Positions 18,986 through 29,141 are shown, counted from the first letter of the stretch. The stretch: DNA of 64,000 nucleotides from ZC4RG17 sp036380875 (GCA_036380875.1 DASVDX010000080.1:1-64000); one strand, 5' to 3'. A program made the numbers and translations. Notes: generated by a model not told the origin, from the sequence alone.

Positions 18986-19831
18986 GTGGGGTGGGTGAAG
19001 CTCCACCTCATCGATGGAACCTTCGAGTTGTTCCGCGCCTTCTACGGGCGTAAGGACACGCGTCTGGCGCCCGACGGAACCGACGTGAACGCCGTCCACG
19101 GAGTGCTGACCGGGACCCTCGCCCTCCTGGAGGACCCAGACGTCACTCATGTCGCCGCCGCTTTCGACACCGTGATCGAGTCGTTCCGCAACGACCTCTT
19201 CCCCGGCTACAAAACCGGCGAAGGCGTCGACCCTGCCTTGCTCGCCCAGTTCCCCATCGCCGAGGAGGCCCTGGCCGCGGCAGGTATCACGGTGTGGGGC
19301 ATGGTCGAGTTCGAAGCCGACGATGCCATCGCCACCGCCGCATGGAAGTGGATGGACGACTTCGACCAGATCGTCCTCTGCAGCCCCGACAAGGACCTCA
19401 TGCAGTGTGTGGTCGGCAAGAAGATCGTCGTTTGGGACCGGATGCGAGACCGGTGGTTCGATGAGGACGCCGTCGTCGAGAAGTTCGGGATCCATCCCGA
19501 GTCGATCCCCGACTATCTGGCCCTGGTGGGCGACACCGCCGACGGCGTGCCCGGGCTCCCCGGGTGGGGCGCGAAATCGACGGCTGCCGTACTGCGGAGA
19601 TACGGGCGGCTCGAGATGATCCCCGACGACGAGCGAGATTGGGAGGTCGAGGTGAGAGGTGCCGCCAAGCTCGCCCAGGTGCTGCGGGAGAACCGGGAGA
19701 CGGCGTTCCTCTACCGGACGCTGACCACGCTGCGCCGGGACGTGCCGCTCGAGGAGACCCAAGAAGACCTGCGATGGAAAGGCGTGAAAGAGCCCGAGTA
19801 CACGGCGCTCTGTGAACGCCTCGGCTTCTGA
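18986..19831 (+). CDS. 5'-3' exonuclease (PolA N-terminal / flap-nuclease family)
   Basis: This protein of up to 281 residues has the FEN-like order of metal sites: LIDGTFELFRAFYG at the start, EFEADDAIATAA, VLCSPDKDLMQCV and LVGDTADGVPGLPGWGAKSTAAVL (helix-hairpin-helix). It lacks a polymerase domain, so it is a stand-alone nuclease for flap or primer removal. A GGAGG site at 18970 favours the GTG at 18986; the GTG at 18995 (VKLHLIDG) matches the family N-terminus. It is divergent from the DUF2905 gene. Confidence 0.9.
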   Translation: MGWVKLHLIDGTFELFRAFYGRKDTRLAPDGTDVNAVHGVLTGTLALLEDPDVTHVAAAFDTVIESFRNDLFPGYKTGEGVDPALLAQFPIAEEALAAAGITVWGMVEFEADDAIATAAWKWMDDFDQIVLCSPDKDLMQCVVGKKIVVWDRMRDRWFDEDAVVEKFGIHPESIPDYLALVGDTADGVPGLPGWGAKSTAAVLRRYGRLEMIPDDERDWEVEVRGAAKLAQVLRENRETAFLYRTLTTLRRDVPLEETQEDLRWKGVKEPEYTALCERLGF

Positions 19832-19850
19832 GAAGCTGCGGGGTGAGACG

Positions 19851-20591
19851 GTGGGAAAGCACACCGTCGAGATCCGCTTCTACGCCGAGCTACGCCACTT
19901 CATCGGTTCGCCGGACGGGCGGGTGGAGCGCAGCTTCGATCTCGCACCCAGCGTCAAGGACCTGATCGAATCCTGCGGCGTCCCCCACACCGAGGTCGAC
20001 CTGATCCTCGTCGACGGCCAGTCGGTGGACTTCGGATATCGGGTCCGGGGAGGGGAACGGATCAGCGTCTACCCGGTGTTCGAGTCCTTCGACATCACAC
20101 CGCTCAACCGTCTCCGCCCGCGACCGCTGCGCGATCCCCGATTCGTCGCCGACGTCCATCTAGGACGTCTCGCCCGTTATCTGCGCCTACTCGGCTTCGA
20201 CACCCTCTACGACCCTCGGGCGGACGACCATGAACTCGTGCGGGCGTCGGTCGACGAGCGGCGGCTGCTCCTCACACGAGACGTCGAGCTGCTGAAGCAC
20301 GGTGAGCTCACCCACGGCTACTACGTGCGCGCCACCGACCCGCGGGAGCAGTTGTTCGAGGTGGTGGGGAGGTTCCATCTCCAGGCGGCGATCCAACCGT
20401 TCGGTCGCTGCGCAGTCTGCAACGAGACGATCGACGAGGTGGACAAGTCCCAGGTCAGCCATCTCTTGCCCGACGCGGTCCGCCGGGAACATGAGCGGAT
20501 CTGGCGCTGCAGAGGTTGTGGCCGCCTCTACTGGAAGGGCTCCCACGTCGCCCGGCTCTCCTCGCTGATCGAGGCGGCTCGCCGAGCCTGA
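19851..20591 (+). CDS. Mut7-C RNase-domain protein with N-terminal ubiquitin-like domain
   Basis: This protein of about 246 residues has an N-terminal beta-grasp domain (about 5-80, MoaD/ThiS-like; the end is VRGGERISVYPVFE), then a Mut7-C PIN-like domain (FVADVHLGRLARYLRLLGFDTLY; LLLTRDVELL) and a C-terminal zinc ribbon with CAVC and CRGC pairs. Related proteins are predicted RNases; no activity is established for this one. The GTG at 19851 is chosen to begin just before the beta-grasp strand; an alternative GTG at 19812 would overlap the exonuclease gene. Confidence 0.88.
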   Translation: MGKHTVEIRFYAELRHFIGSPDGRVERSFDLAPSVKDLIESCGVPHTEVDLILVDGQSVDFGYRVRGGERISVYPVFESFDITPLNRLRPRPLRDPRFVADVHLGRLARYLRLLGFDTLYDPRADDHELVRASVDERRLLLTRDVELLKHGELTHGYYVRATDPREQLFEVVGRFHLQAAIQPFGRCAVCNETIDEVDKSQVSHLLPDAVRREHERIWRCRGCGRLYWKGSHVARLSSLIEAARRA

Positions 20592-20597
20592 GCGGGC

Positions 20598-22025
20598 TCA
20601 GAGCCAGCGTTGGATCGCGGAGAGGGCGGCCAGGTGGCCGCTCATCCCGTGGGCGCCGCCTCCCGGAGGCGTCGACGCCGAGCACAGGAAAACCCGGTCC
20701 ATGGGCGTCGTGTACGGGTCGAGGCGGCGGGCGGGGCGGAACAGCAGTTGGCGAATCGTGTGGGCGCCGCCGGCGATGTCGCCGCCGACGAGGTTCGGGT
20801 TCATGGCCTCCAGATCGGCAGGAGTGTGGATCTGTCGGTCGGCGACCACGTCTGGGAACCCGGGCGCCAGTTCTGTGATGAGCCGTTCGACGGCTCCGAG
20901 ATGGTCGGAGGTCGACCCGTGGGGCACGTGGGCGTAGACCCACAGGGCGTGGTGGGAGTCGGCCGATCGGGTCGGGTCGAAGAGAGTGGGCTGGGCGACG
21001 AGCGTGAAAGGGCGGCTCGGGTCCATTCCCACCCAGGCGGCCGACTCGGCGGCGGCGATTGCCTCGGCGGTGCCGCCCAGGTGGAGCGTCCCGGCGCGGG
21101 CGAGGTCCGGGTTGGTCCACGGCACCGGCTCGGTCAAGGCGTAGTCCACCTTGAACACGCCCGGGCCGTACCGGAATCGGCGGTACTGGCGCAGGAACTC
21201 GGGCGGCACCCGGTCGGCGAGCAGGTCGGCGAGAGCGCCAGGGGAGACGTCGGCGAGGATGACGCGGGACCGGGGGAGATCGGAGAGGCGGCGGACGTAC
21301 GTGCCGGTTTCCACGCGCCCACCCAAGCTCTTCAGGTACGAGACCATGGCGTCCGCCAATGCCTGGGAACCCCCCTTGGCGAACGGCCACCCGAACCGGT
21401 GACCGGCGGCCATCAGCGTGAGGCCGAATGCCGACGTGAGCGGCCGATTGAGCGGGATGAAGGCGTGGGCGGCACAGCCGGCGAAGAGGGCGGCGGCCTC
21501 TTCGGTCTGGTATCGCCGGGCGGCGATGGTGGCCGGAACCAGCGCCTTCAGCCCGAAGCGGACGACGGCCGCCGGATGGCGCGGCCAGCGCAGGATGGGA
21601 CCGAGGACGGCCTCCTCGATGTCATCCCACATGTCCACCACCGCCCCGATGGTCTTCATGTAACGCTCGGCGTCGGGCCCCAGGCCGTTGGCGGTCTCCT
21701 CCACCGATCGGTGCATGAGCGCCGCCTGCTCCGGTCCGATGGGGTGGGCGAGCATCACGTCGGGATGGACCCATTCGAGGCCGTGCTCCTCCAGCGGCAG
21801 CCCACGGAGGAACGGCGAACCTGCTCCGAGGACGTGGACCGTGGAGCAGACGTCGTGGCGCAGCCCGGGGACCGTGAGCTCGGCACTGCGCAAGCCTCCC
21901 CCTAGCCTCTCGGCTCCCTCGATCACGAGGACCGACCCACCGTGGCGGGCGATCGTGATCGCGGCGGCGAGGCCATTGGGTCCTGAGCCGATGACTACGG
22001 CGTCGAGTTCGCCACTGGATGTCAC
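20598..22025 (-). CDS. FAD-dependent oxidoreductase (phytoene desaturase / PYROXD2-like)
   Basis: This 475-residue flavoprotein has an N-terminal dinucleotide fold (AVVIGSGPNGLAAAITIARHG, ending in the VIEG acidic strand), the RFGWPFAKGGSQALADAM substrate-domain motif and a C-terminal FAD contact at FLCSASTPPGGGAHGMSG. It belongs to the amine-oxidase/desaturase superfamily, near PYROXD2-type proteins; the substrate is unknown and no carotenoid genes lie nearby. The GTG start at 22025 overlaps the stop of the small zinc-ribbon gene by four bases, so nhaA, the zinc ribbon and this gene form one coupled unit. Confidence 0.87.
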   Translation of the reverse strand: MTSSGELDAVVIGSGPNGLAAAITIARHGGSVLVIEGAERLGGGLRSAELTVPGLRHDVCSTVHVLGAGSPFLRGLPLEEHGLEWVHPDVMLAHPIGPEQAALMHRSVEETANGLGPDAERYMKTIGAVVDMWDDIEEAVLGPILRWPRHPAAVVRFGLKALVPATIAARRYQTEEAAALFAGCAAHAFIPLNRPLTSAFGLTLMAAGHRFGWPFAKGGSQALADAMVSYLKSLGGRVETGTYVRRLSDLPRSRVILADVSPGALADLLADRVPPEFLRQYRRFRYGPGVFKVDYALTEPVPWTNPDLARAGTLHLGGTAEAIAAAESAAWVGMDPSRPFTLVAQPTLFDPTRSADSHHALWVYAHVPHGSTSDHLGAVERLITELAPGFPDVVADRQIHTPADLEAMNPNLVGGDIAGGAHTIRQLLFRPARRLDPYTTPMDRVFLCSASTPPGGGAHGMSGHLAALSAIQRWL

Positions 22026-22186
22026 TCTTCTTCAGGCTCCCACACGACGTCCCAACGATCGTTGCAGTCCGCGCAGCGATACGACAGAACAGTGCCCGGC
22101 TCGATCGGTTCGTCTTCGGGGAGATAGGTGATCAGATGGCAGGCGCCGCCGCAGTCCACACAGGTGATCGACTCGGGAGGTATCAC
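22022..22186 (-). CDS. Small zinc-ribbon-like protein, 54 residues
   Basis: This frame lies between nhaA and the FAD oxidoreductase and is bound to both by 4-base GTGA overlaps (22183-22186 and 22022-22025). It encodes a VIPPESITC start, CVDCGGAC and later YRCADCNDRW, two CxxC pairs that fit a treble-clef or zinc-ribbon fold, and an acidic C-terminus (WEPEEE). I recognise no named family. The overlaps and the paired cysteines make it a real gene in my view; its role is unknown. Confidence 0.7.
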   Translation of the reverse strand: MIPPESITCVDCGGACHLITYLPEDEPIEPGTVLSYRCADCNDRWDVVWEPEEE

Positions 22187-23568
22187 GTCGAGACGGGCAC
22201 CGGTTCCGGCTCGCTTTCGGGTACGGGAGCCCGAACCGAGAGCAACACAACCGTTCCGGCGATGGCGGCGATGAGCGAGCCGGCGAAGATGCCGACCTTG
22301 GCGACATCGCCGAGTCGCGGATCACTGAACGCCAAGGCGGTCACGAACAAGGCGACGGTGAACCCGATGCCGGCCACCGTGCCCAATCCGACGATGTGGG
22401 CCCAGCGTGTCCCCGTTGGGAGCTTGCCGATCCCGAGGCGCACCGCCAGCCATGTGAAGAGTGTGATCCCGATCGGCTTGCCGAAGAGCAAGCCGAGGCC
22501 CACACCGAGAGCCACGGGGTGCGTGATGAGCTCGGTCACATCGGTGCCGGCGAAGGAGACGCCGGCGTTGGCGAGGGCGAACAACGGGATGACGAAAAAC
22601 GACGACCAGGGCAGCATCTTGTGCTCGAGACGGGTCAGAGGCGACGCCGACTCGCGGGAGATCTCGGTGAGGAGCATCGCCTCGTGTTCGGCGTGCTGCT
22701 GGTCCTCGATCGTGTTCCCCATCGGGTACATGTCGAGGATCTGGCGTGCCTTGCGGTCCAACTCCTGGGCCGAGTACATGGGACGCGCCGGGGTGAGCAG
22801 GCCCAGGGCCACCCCCGCCAGGGTGGCATGGACCCCCGACTCCAGCAGTGCGAACCACACGACGATTGCCACCGGCCAGTAGAAGGCGAGTGAGCGGATG
22901 CCCACGCGCTGGGCGACAGCCACCACGACCAGTCCGGCGATCGCCCCGAGGAGCCAGGCGAAGCGCAGGTCGGAGGTGTAGAAGATGGCGATGACGAGGA
23001 TCGCTCCGATGTCGTCGGCGATCGCCAGGGCGAGGATGAACAACTTGCCGGACGTCGGGATCCTCCTGCCGAGAAGCGAGAGGACGCCGACGGCGAAGGC
23101 GATGTCCGTCGCCATGGGGATCCCCCAACCGCTCTCGGCGCCCGGGGTGCCGCCGGCAAGGGCGAAGTAGATGGCGGCCGGGACGATCATGCCTCCGAGG
23201 GCAGCGACCGCCGGCAGGGCCGCCACTCGGGGATCGCGGAACTCGCCCATCACCAGCTCGCGTTTGATCTCGAGGCCGACCACGAAGAAGAAGAACGCCA
23301 TCAGGCCGTCGTTGACCATGTGGCCGAACGTCTCCTCGAGATGGATGGGGCCGAGTTGGATCTCCACCACCCATTCCTCGAACAGGTGGAAGTAGCTCGA
23401 GGCCAGCGGCGAGTTCGCCCACACCAACGCCACCGCCGCCGCCACGAGGAGGACTATGCCCGAGGCGGCTTCGATCTGGGTGAACCTCTTGAACGGCTGG
23501 ACGAAGACCCTGGGCACGAACCGGTTCGAGGTCGCCCAGGTCAGATGACGGTGGTCGTGAGGGCTCAT
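22183..23568 (-). CDS. nhaA: Na+/H+ antiporter NhaA
   Basis: This 461-residue protein has about 12 helices and the NhaA transport residues: the TDIAFAVG segment with the Asp of helix IV, and ALAIADDIGAILV with the adjacent Asp pair of helix V. It exchanges Na+ for protons at the inner membrane. A longer central loop (about residues 275-320) carries EDQQHAEHEAM and is not in the short E. coli form. With the Mrp operon this is a second sodium exporter in the window. It heads the three-gene coupled unit described above. Confidence 0.95.
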   Translation of the reverse strand: MSPHDHRHLTWATSNRFVPRVFVQPFKRFTQIEAASGIVLLVAAAVALVWANSPLASSYFHLFEEWVVEIQLGPIHLEETFGHMVNDGLMAFFFFVVGLEIKRELVMGEFRDPRVAALPAVAALGGMIVPAAIYFALAGGTPGAESGWGIPMATDIAFAVGVLSLLGRRIPTSGKLFILALAIADDIGAILVIAIFYTSDLRFAWLLGAIAGLVVVAVAQRVGIRSLAFYWPVAIVVWFALLESGVHATLAGVALGLLTPARPMYSAQELDRKARQILDMYPMGNTIEDQQHAEHEAMLLTEISRESASPLTRLEHKMLPWSSFFVIPLFALANAGVSFAGTDVTELITHPVALGVGLGLLFGKPIGITLFTWLAVRLGIGKLPTGTRWAHIVGLGTVAGIGFTVALFVTALAFSDPRLGDVAKVGIFAGSLIAAIAGTVVLLSVRAPVPESEPEPVPVST

Positions 23569-23583
23569 GTCTGGGTCATTCTG

Positions 23584-24612
<1,029 letters not shown>

Positions 24613-24710
24613 GGTCCCTCCTGCTTCTGGTCTTCTCCGACGCTAGCGGTGACGCGAACCGACGGTTGTCGACTCGCTGTCAGAACCCCTTCGGCATAAG
24701 GTCCCGGGCT

Positions 24711-25160
24711 ATGACCGAGTCCACGCAGCCGGTCGCCGCGGCCCAGCCGGTCGTCAAGTCGCGTTCACCGGTAGTCCGAGGCCTCTACTTCGTCCTGGGT
24801 CTGATTTGCCTCGGGTTCGCCTACCTGAGCTTCCTTCCCGGCATCCCGACGTTCGACTTCGTCATCCTGGCTGCGTTCTTCTTCGCCCGGTCGTCTGACA
24901 AATTCCACAGTTGGCTGGTCAACCACCGCGTCTTCGGGCGGATCATCCACGCCTATCGGGCAGGCGGGCTCACCATCCGCACCAAGATCGTCGCGGCTGT
25001 GGGAATCGTCGCCTCGATCAGCTTCTCGGCGATCGTGTTGGTCGACAACACGATCCTGCGCACGATCATGGCGCTGGCGGCGCTGTACGGCCTGTGGTTC
25101 GTCCTCAGCCGGCCCACCCGCCGGGAGACGACGTCGTCCGCCGACGCCAAGCCCGCCTGA
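24711..25160 (+). CDS. DUF454 (YbaN-like) membrane protein
   Basis: This 149-residue protein has about four helices and the DUF454 pattern FLPGIPTFDFVILAAFFFARSSDKFHSWLVNHRVFG. The function of the family is unknown. The ATG at 24711 is chosen since the frame upstream is short and unconserved. No neighbour suggests a role. Confidence 0.85.
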   Translation: MTESTQPVAAAQPVVKSRSPVVRGLYFVLGLICLGFAYLSFLPGIPTFDFVILAAFFFARSSDKFHSWLVNHRVFGRIIHAYRAGGLTIRTKIVAAVGIVASISFSAIVLVDNTILRTIMALAALYGLWFVLSRPTRRETTSSADAKPA

Positions 25161-25235
25161 TCCCCCGGCCCTCTACTGCGAACCATCGCCTGACCGCGCT
25201 GCTGCCGCGATCGGGGCGGTCTACCGTGAGATCTC

Positions 25236-26402
25236 ATGTCTCGGAGAATCGGTCTGGGCGGTGTCCTCGCCATCACCATGGCTTCGTCGACGTTCGCTCT
25301 TCCGATCTTCGGGGTTCTCGGAACGACTCTCCGTGAAGAGTTCTCGGCGGCTCGCTGGCAGATAGGGATCCTGGTCACCGTCGTGACCGCCACCGGCGCC
25401 CTGGTCTCGCCGATGACGGGGTCGTTCGCCGACCGCCTCGCCCCACGTCATTCCACCGCCCTGACGCTGGTCATGGCCGGGACGGCATTCCTCCTGATGG
25501 GGCTCTCCGTCGGCTACTTCATGCTCGCCGCCGTGTCCATCCTCAGCGGCGTTGCCCAGGCCTTGGCCAACCCGGCCACCAATCGTCTGATCATGTCCCA
25601 GGTCGAGGCGGGCCGCAGGGGGTTCCTCACGGGGATCAAGCAAGCCGGCGTCCAGGCCGGCAACTTCCTCGCCGGGATTTTGCTACCCCTCGGGGCAGCC
25701 TCGTTTCTCGGCTGGCGGGGTGCGGTGGCATTGGCGGCCATCGCTCCGCTGGTCGGTCTCGCCATCCTCTATGCGATCACCCGAGGCGTCCCTCGCCCTC
25801 CGCTGGGCGCCCGCGGCGAGGTGGCCCGGGTCTCCTCGGTGGTGATCCGGCTGGCGTTCTACGGAGGCTGCCTCGGTTTCACGGTCGGCGCCCTGCAGAC
25901 GTACCTGCCTTCGTACGGCGAGGAGGGCTTCGGCCTCACCACGGCGCAGGCCGGGGCGCTCGTGGCGGTGTTCGGGCTGACGGGTTTCGTCACCCGTCTC
26001 AGCGCCGGCCCGCTCTCGGAGCGGGTCTTCGGCCACCACCGCACCCTCGCCGGAATGGCCGCGATGACCGCTCTGGCAGCTCTCCTCTTGGCGATGGCGC
26101 CGTCCGGGGCGTGGTTGTGGCTGGCCGCGATCTTGGTGGGCCTCGGCCCCATGGCCTGGAACGTCGTCGGGAACCTGGCGGTCATGGAGCTTTCGCCTCC
26201 CGGGGCAGCAGGGCGCGGTTCGGGAGTGATGATGGCCGGTTTCTTGGGCGGCGTCGCCCTCGGCGCGCCGGTCTTCGGGGCCACGGTCGATTTGACCGGC
26301 ACCTACCTTCCCGGCTGGATCGTCGTCGCGGTTCTGGGAGTGGTGGCCACGTGGCTGGCCTGGGGGATAAGGGAGGACCGCGTGGCGCCTGTCGCCTCGT
26401 AA
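25236..26402 (+). CDS. Major facilitator superfamily transporter
   Basis: This 388-residue protein has 12 predicted helices with the MFS loop 2-3 motif in degenerate form (GSFADRLAPRHS) and a matching repeat in the second half (GPLSERVFGHHRT). It resembles CynX/NarK-like or sugar MFS carriers, but the substrate cannot be told. The last codons run to 10 bases before nucS, so the two may be cotranscribed. Confidence 0.87.
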   Translation: MSRRIGLGGVLAITMASSTFALPIFGVLGTTLREEFSAARWQIGILVTVVTATGALVSPMTGSFADRLAPRHSTALTLVMAGTAFLLMGLSVGYFMLAAVSILSGVAQALANPATNRLIMSQVEAGRRGFLTGIKQAGVQAGNFLAGILLPLGAASFLGWRGAVALAAIAPLVGLAILYAITRGVPRPPLGARGEVARVSSVVIRLAFYGGCLGFTVGALQTYLPSYGEEGFGLTTAQAGALVAVFGLTGFVTRLSAGPLSERVFGHHRTLAGMAAMTALAALLLAMAPSGAWLWLAAILVGLGPMAWNVVGNLAVMELSPPGAAGRGSGVMMAGFLGGVALGAPVFGATVDLTGTYLPGWIVVAVLGVVATWLAWGIREDRVAPVAS

Positions 26403-26412
26403 CCTCCCCCCG

Positions 26413-27078
26413 ATGCGGCTCGTCATCGCTCGCTGCACTGTCGACTACGAGGGGCGCCTGACCGCCCATCTGCCCGAAGCGGTCCGCCTCATCATGGTGA
26501 AGGCCGACGGGTGCGTCGCCGTCCACGCCGACGGCGGCGCCTACAAGCCCCTCAACTGGATGAACGCCCCCAACGTGATCCGCGAGTACGACGGACGCTG
26601 GGAGGTGACCAATCCAAAGGGGGAGAAGCTGGTCATCACGATGCACGAGATCCTCGCCGATTCGCATCACGACCTGGGAGATGACCCCGGCCTGCAGAAA
26701 GACGGCGTGGAAGCCCACCTCCAAGAGCTCCTGGCGGAGCGTCCCCACGTCCTGGAGGAGGGAATGGAACTGATCCGCCGCGAATACCCGACCGCCCTCG
26801 GCCCTGTCGACATGTTGTGCGTGGACGCCTCGGGGCGCACGGTGGCGATCGAGATCAAGCGGCGGGGAGAGATCGACGGCGTCGAGCAACTGGCCCGCTA
26901 CGTCGAACGGCTCGACCTCGACCCTCGTCTCGCTCCGGTGCGAGGAATCCTCGTCGCCCAATTGGTATCACCGCAGGCCCGCACCCTGGCCGAAGCGCGA
27001 GGCCTCGAGACCCGCGAGGTGGACTACGACGGCCTGCGCCAGATCGAGTCGGCGACACCCCGTTTGTTCGAGCTCTGA
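26413..27078 (+). CDS. nucS: Mismatch-specific endonuclease NucS/EndoMS
   Basis: This 221-residue protein is the actinobacterial and archaeal mismatch endonuclease that replaces MutS/MutL. The N-terminal half (about 1-100) is the dimerisation and DNA-binding domain, with NWMNAPNV. The C-terminal nuclease carries GPVDMLCVDASGRTVAIEIKRRGEIDGVEQLARY, containing the catalytic Asp, Glu-x-Lys and Gln-Tyr residues. It is a good marker for Actinobacteria. In that phylum it acts with the beta clamp; the C-terminus ATPRLFEL resembles a clamp-binding tail. Confidence 0.96.
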   Translation: MRLVIARCTVDYEGRLTAHLPEAVRLIMVKADGCVAVHADGGAYKPLNWMNAPNVIREYDGRWEVTNPKGEKLVITMHEILADSHHDLGDDPGLQKDGVEAHLQELLAERPHVLEEGMELIRREYPTALGPVDMLCVDASGRTVAIEIKRRGEIDGVEQLARYVERLDLDPRLAPVRGILVAQLVSPQARTLAEARGLETREVDYDGLRQIESATPRLFEL

Positions 27079-27153
27079 TCTCGGTCGGCGGTCGGCAGTG
27101 ACGGGTCGCGAGTGGTAGGTGGTGGGTGGTAGGTCGCGGCGGCAGTCGACAGG

Positions 27154-27339
27154 CTGTGATGATTTTCCCTCGCTTCGCTCGGGCGGGGGGACGACCCCCC
27201 GTACCCCCCGCGCGCCGGGCGCACTTGTGCTGCTGGCAGGGCGCGCGAGTCTCAAGACCAGGACGACTAGAGGATCGCGTCGGCTTCCGCCTCGCCTGCC
27301 TCCGAAGGCCTGCCGACTTCCGACTTCCCACTTCCGACT
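27154..27339 (+). repeat. Dispersed intergenic repeat, copy A
   Basis: This stretch and the reverse complement of 35761-35935 share the same head (CTGTGAYGATYTTCCCTCGC, then TTCGCTCGGG), an internal ACGACCCCCCGTACCCCC block, a GGATCGCGTCGGCTTCCGCC block near the end, and a tail made of ACTTCCG heptamers. The middle is diverged. The copy has a strong GGGGGG/CCCCCC hairpin near 27185-27201. It lies 3' of nucS and supplies the last codons of the convergent trmL. No terminal inverted repeats or transposase are visible. Confidence 0.7.
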
Positions 27340-27797
27340 GCACCGGCGAAGTCGTGCTGCCGCCAGGCTTCGTACACCGCGATGGCGGCGGCGTTGGAGA
27401 GGTTCAGCGATCGCACCCCGGCCACCATCGGGATACGGACGCGTTCTGTCACCCAGGGATGTCGCTGCACCTCCTCGGGCAACCCGACCGACTCGGGCCC
27501 GAAGAGGAGAACGTCACCGGGCTGATAGACGATGTCGGTGTAGGCGACCTCGCCGTCGACCGTGAAGGCGAAGACCCTCCGATCGGCGAGGGTGGCGGCA
27601 CATGTCGCCAGGTCGGAGTGAACGGCGACGGTCGCCCGGTCCCGATAGTCCATCCCCGCCCGGCGGAGCTTGGCGTCATCGAGGGTGTACCCCAGTGGCT
27701 CGATGAGATGGAGACGACAACCCGTCACCGCCGCCAGGCGCATGGCGTTGCCGGTGTTGGGCGGGATCTCGGGTCGATAGAAGACGATCTCGAACAC
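27267..27797 (-). CDS. trmL: tRNA (cytidine(34)-2'-O)-methyltransferase
   Basis: This 176-residue SPOUT methyltransferase modifies the wobble base of tRNA-Leu. It has PEIPPNTGNAMRLAA at the N-terminus, LLFGPESVGLP, and RIPMVAGVRSLNLSNAAAIAVYEAWRQ that forms the SAM-binding knot. E. coli TrmL ends soon after the equivalent of EAWRQ; here about 22 further residues (from about residue 155) are encoded by repeat copy A, which also provides the stop. The extension is therefore probably recent and non-functional. Loss of the native 3' end has left the knot intact. Confidence 0.92.
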   Translation of the reverse strand: MFEIVFYRPEIPPNTGNAMRLAAVTGCRLHLIEPLGYTLDDAKLRRAGMDYRDRATVAVHSDLATCAATLADRRVFAFTVDGEVAYTDIVYQPGDVLLFGPESVGLPEEVQRHPWVTERVRIPMVAGVRSLNLSNAAAIAVYEAWRQHDFAGAVGSGKSEVGRPSEAGEAEADAIL

Positions 27798-27803
27798 GCT
27801 CGA

Positions 27804-29141
27804 TCAGGTGCCTCCCAGGATCCGGAGGGCGATCGCCTCGGCCAAGACCGACTTCTTCAGATCGTCGAGATCCTGGGACTCGTTGGGAGCGTGGGGCGAC
27901 GACTTCGGGTCGCCGGCGCCGGTGAGGATGATCGACGACCCGGGCATCTTCTCCGAGAACGCCGCCACGAAGGGGATCGATCCGCCCACTCCCATCTCCA
28001 CAGGCTCCTTCCCCCACGCCTGGCGCATTCCCTCCCGCCACGCCTCGTAGGCCGGGCCGTCGGTGGACAAGGCGAAGCCCTGCGCCGACTCGACCGGTGT
28101 GACCGTGACCTGGACGCCCCAGGGAGCGTGGGTCTCGAGGTGGTTCGTCAACGCTTCCATCGCCGCCTCCGGGTCCTGGCGGGGTGGGATGCGCATGCTC
28201 ACCTTCGCCCGCGCCACGGGCACCAGTTGGTTGATCGCCTGGGACAAGGGAGGGGCGTCGACGGCGAGGATGGATATCGCCGGCTTGGTCCACATGCGGG
28301 ACACGATCGACCCGGTGCCGATCGTCTGCACCCCCGGCAGGGCCGTGGCCTGGGCCCGAGCCTGCTCCTCCGACAGTTCGAGGCCCTGGACCTCGTCAGA
28401 GACCAGCCCTTCCACCGCCACGGAGCCGTCGTCGTCGTGGAGCGTGGCGAGGAGTCGGCTGAGAGCCATGATGGCGTCCGGGTAGACGCCGCCGAACATC
28501 CCCGAGTGTTGGGCGTTCTGCAACGTGCGCACTTCGACGATCACCGCCACCAGGCCTCGTAGCGAGGTCGTGAGGGTCGGGACGCCCGTCTCCCAGTTGC
28601 TCGAATCGGCGATCAGGATCACGTCGGCGGCGAGGAGATCCGCGTACGCCTCGAGGAAGTCCGGCAGATGGGGCGAGCCCACCTCCTCCTCGCCTTCGAT
28701 GAAGACCTTGATGCCCACACCGGCGCTCCCGCCGAGAGCGCGGATGGCCCCGAGGTGCATGACGATGCCGGACTTGTCGTCGCTCACGCCTCGCCCGTAG
28801 AGCCGTCCGCCGGACTCGAACGGCTCGAACGGCCCGCTTTGCCACTCCTCGGCCGGTCCCGGAGGCTGGACGTCGTGGTGGGCGTAGAGCAGGACGGTCG
28901 GGGCTCCCTCCGGCCCGGGAATCTCTCCGAACACGGAAGGGTGGGCGCCCTCCAACTCGAGGAGTCTCACGTTCGACAAGCCTTCTGCCTGGAGAAGGCT
29001 GGCCACGTGATCGGCGGACCGGCGAACCTGTTCCGGGTCGTGTCCGGGTGCGCTGACTGACGGGATTCGGACCAAGTCCTCGAGGATCGAGCGGAGTCTC
29101 GGGAAGTCTTCTTCGACCAGGCGGTGGAGATCGTCGGGCAT
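27804..29141 (-). CDS. M20-family metallopeptidase (dipeptidase)
   Basis: This 445-residue hydrolase has the M20 metal ligands: YAHHDVQPPG (His, then Asp), GRGVSDDKSG (bridging Asp), IEGEEEVGS (Glu pair, the first being the general base) and a late His in SSPHAPNESQDL. The lid/dimerisation domain spans about 195-330. It most resembles M20A/C dipeptidases of the CNDP type. Substrate is unknown. It lies 6 bases upstream of trmL on the same strand, so it may be cotranscribed. Confidence 0.92.
   Translation of the reverse strand: MPDDLHRLVEEDFPRLRSILEDLVRIPSVSAPGHDPEQVRRSADHVASLLQAEGLSNVRLLELEGAHPSVFGEIPGPEGAPTVLLYAHHDVQPPGPAEEWQSGPFEPFESGGRLYGRGVSDDKSGIVMHLGAIRALGGSAGVGIKVFIEGEEEVGSPHLPDFLEAYADLLAADVILIADSSNWETGVPTLTTSLRGLVAVIVEVRTLQNAQHSGMFGGVYPDAIMALSRLLATLHDDDGSVAVEGLVSDEVQGLELSEEQARAQATALPGVQTIGTGSIVSRMWTKPAISILAVDAPPLSQAINQLVPVARAKVSMRIPPRQDPEAAMEALTNHLETHAPWGVQVTVTPVESAQGFALSTDGPAYEAWREGMRQAWGKEPVEMGVGGSIPFVAAFSEKMPGSSIILTGAGDPKSSPHAPNESQDLDDLKKSVLAEAIALRILGGT

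Noticed and set aside
27156..27339. Repeat copy A as a protein-coding gene, since frames across it are open and give similar peptides in both copies.
   Set aside because: The frames shift between the copies and carry no start signal; similarity is at DNA level and in non-coding positions too.
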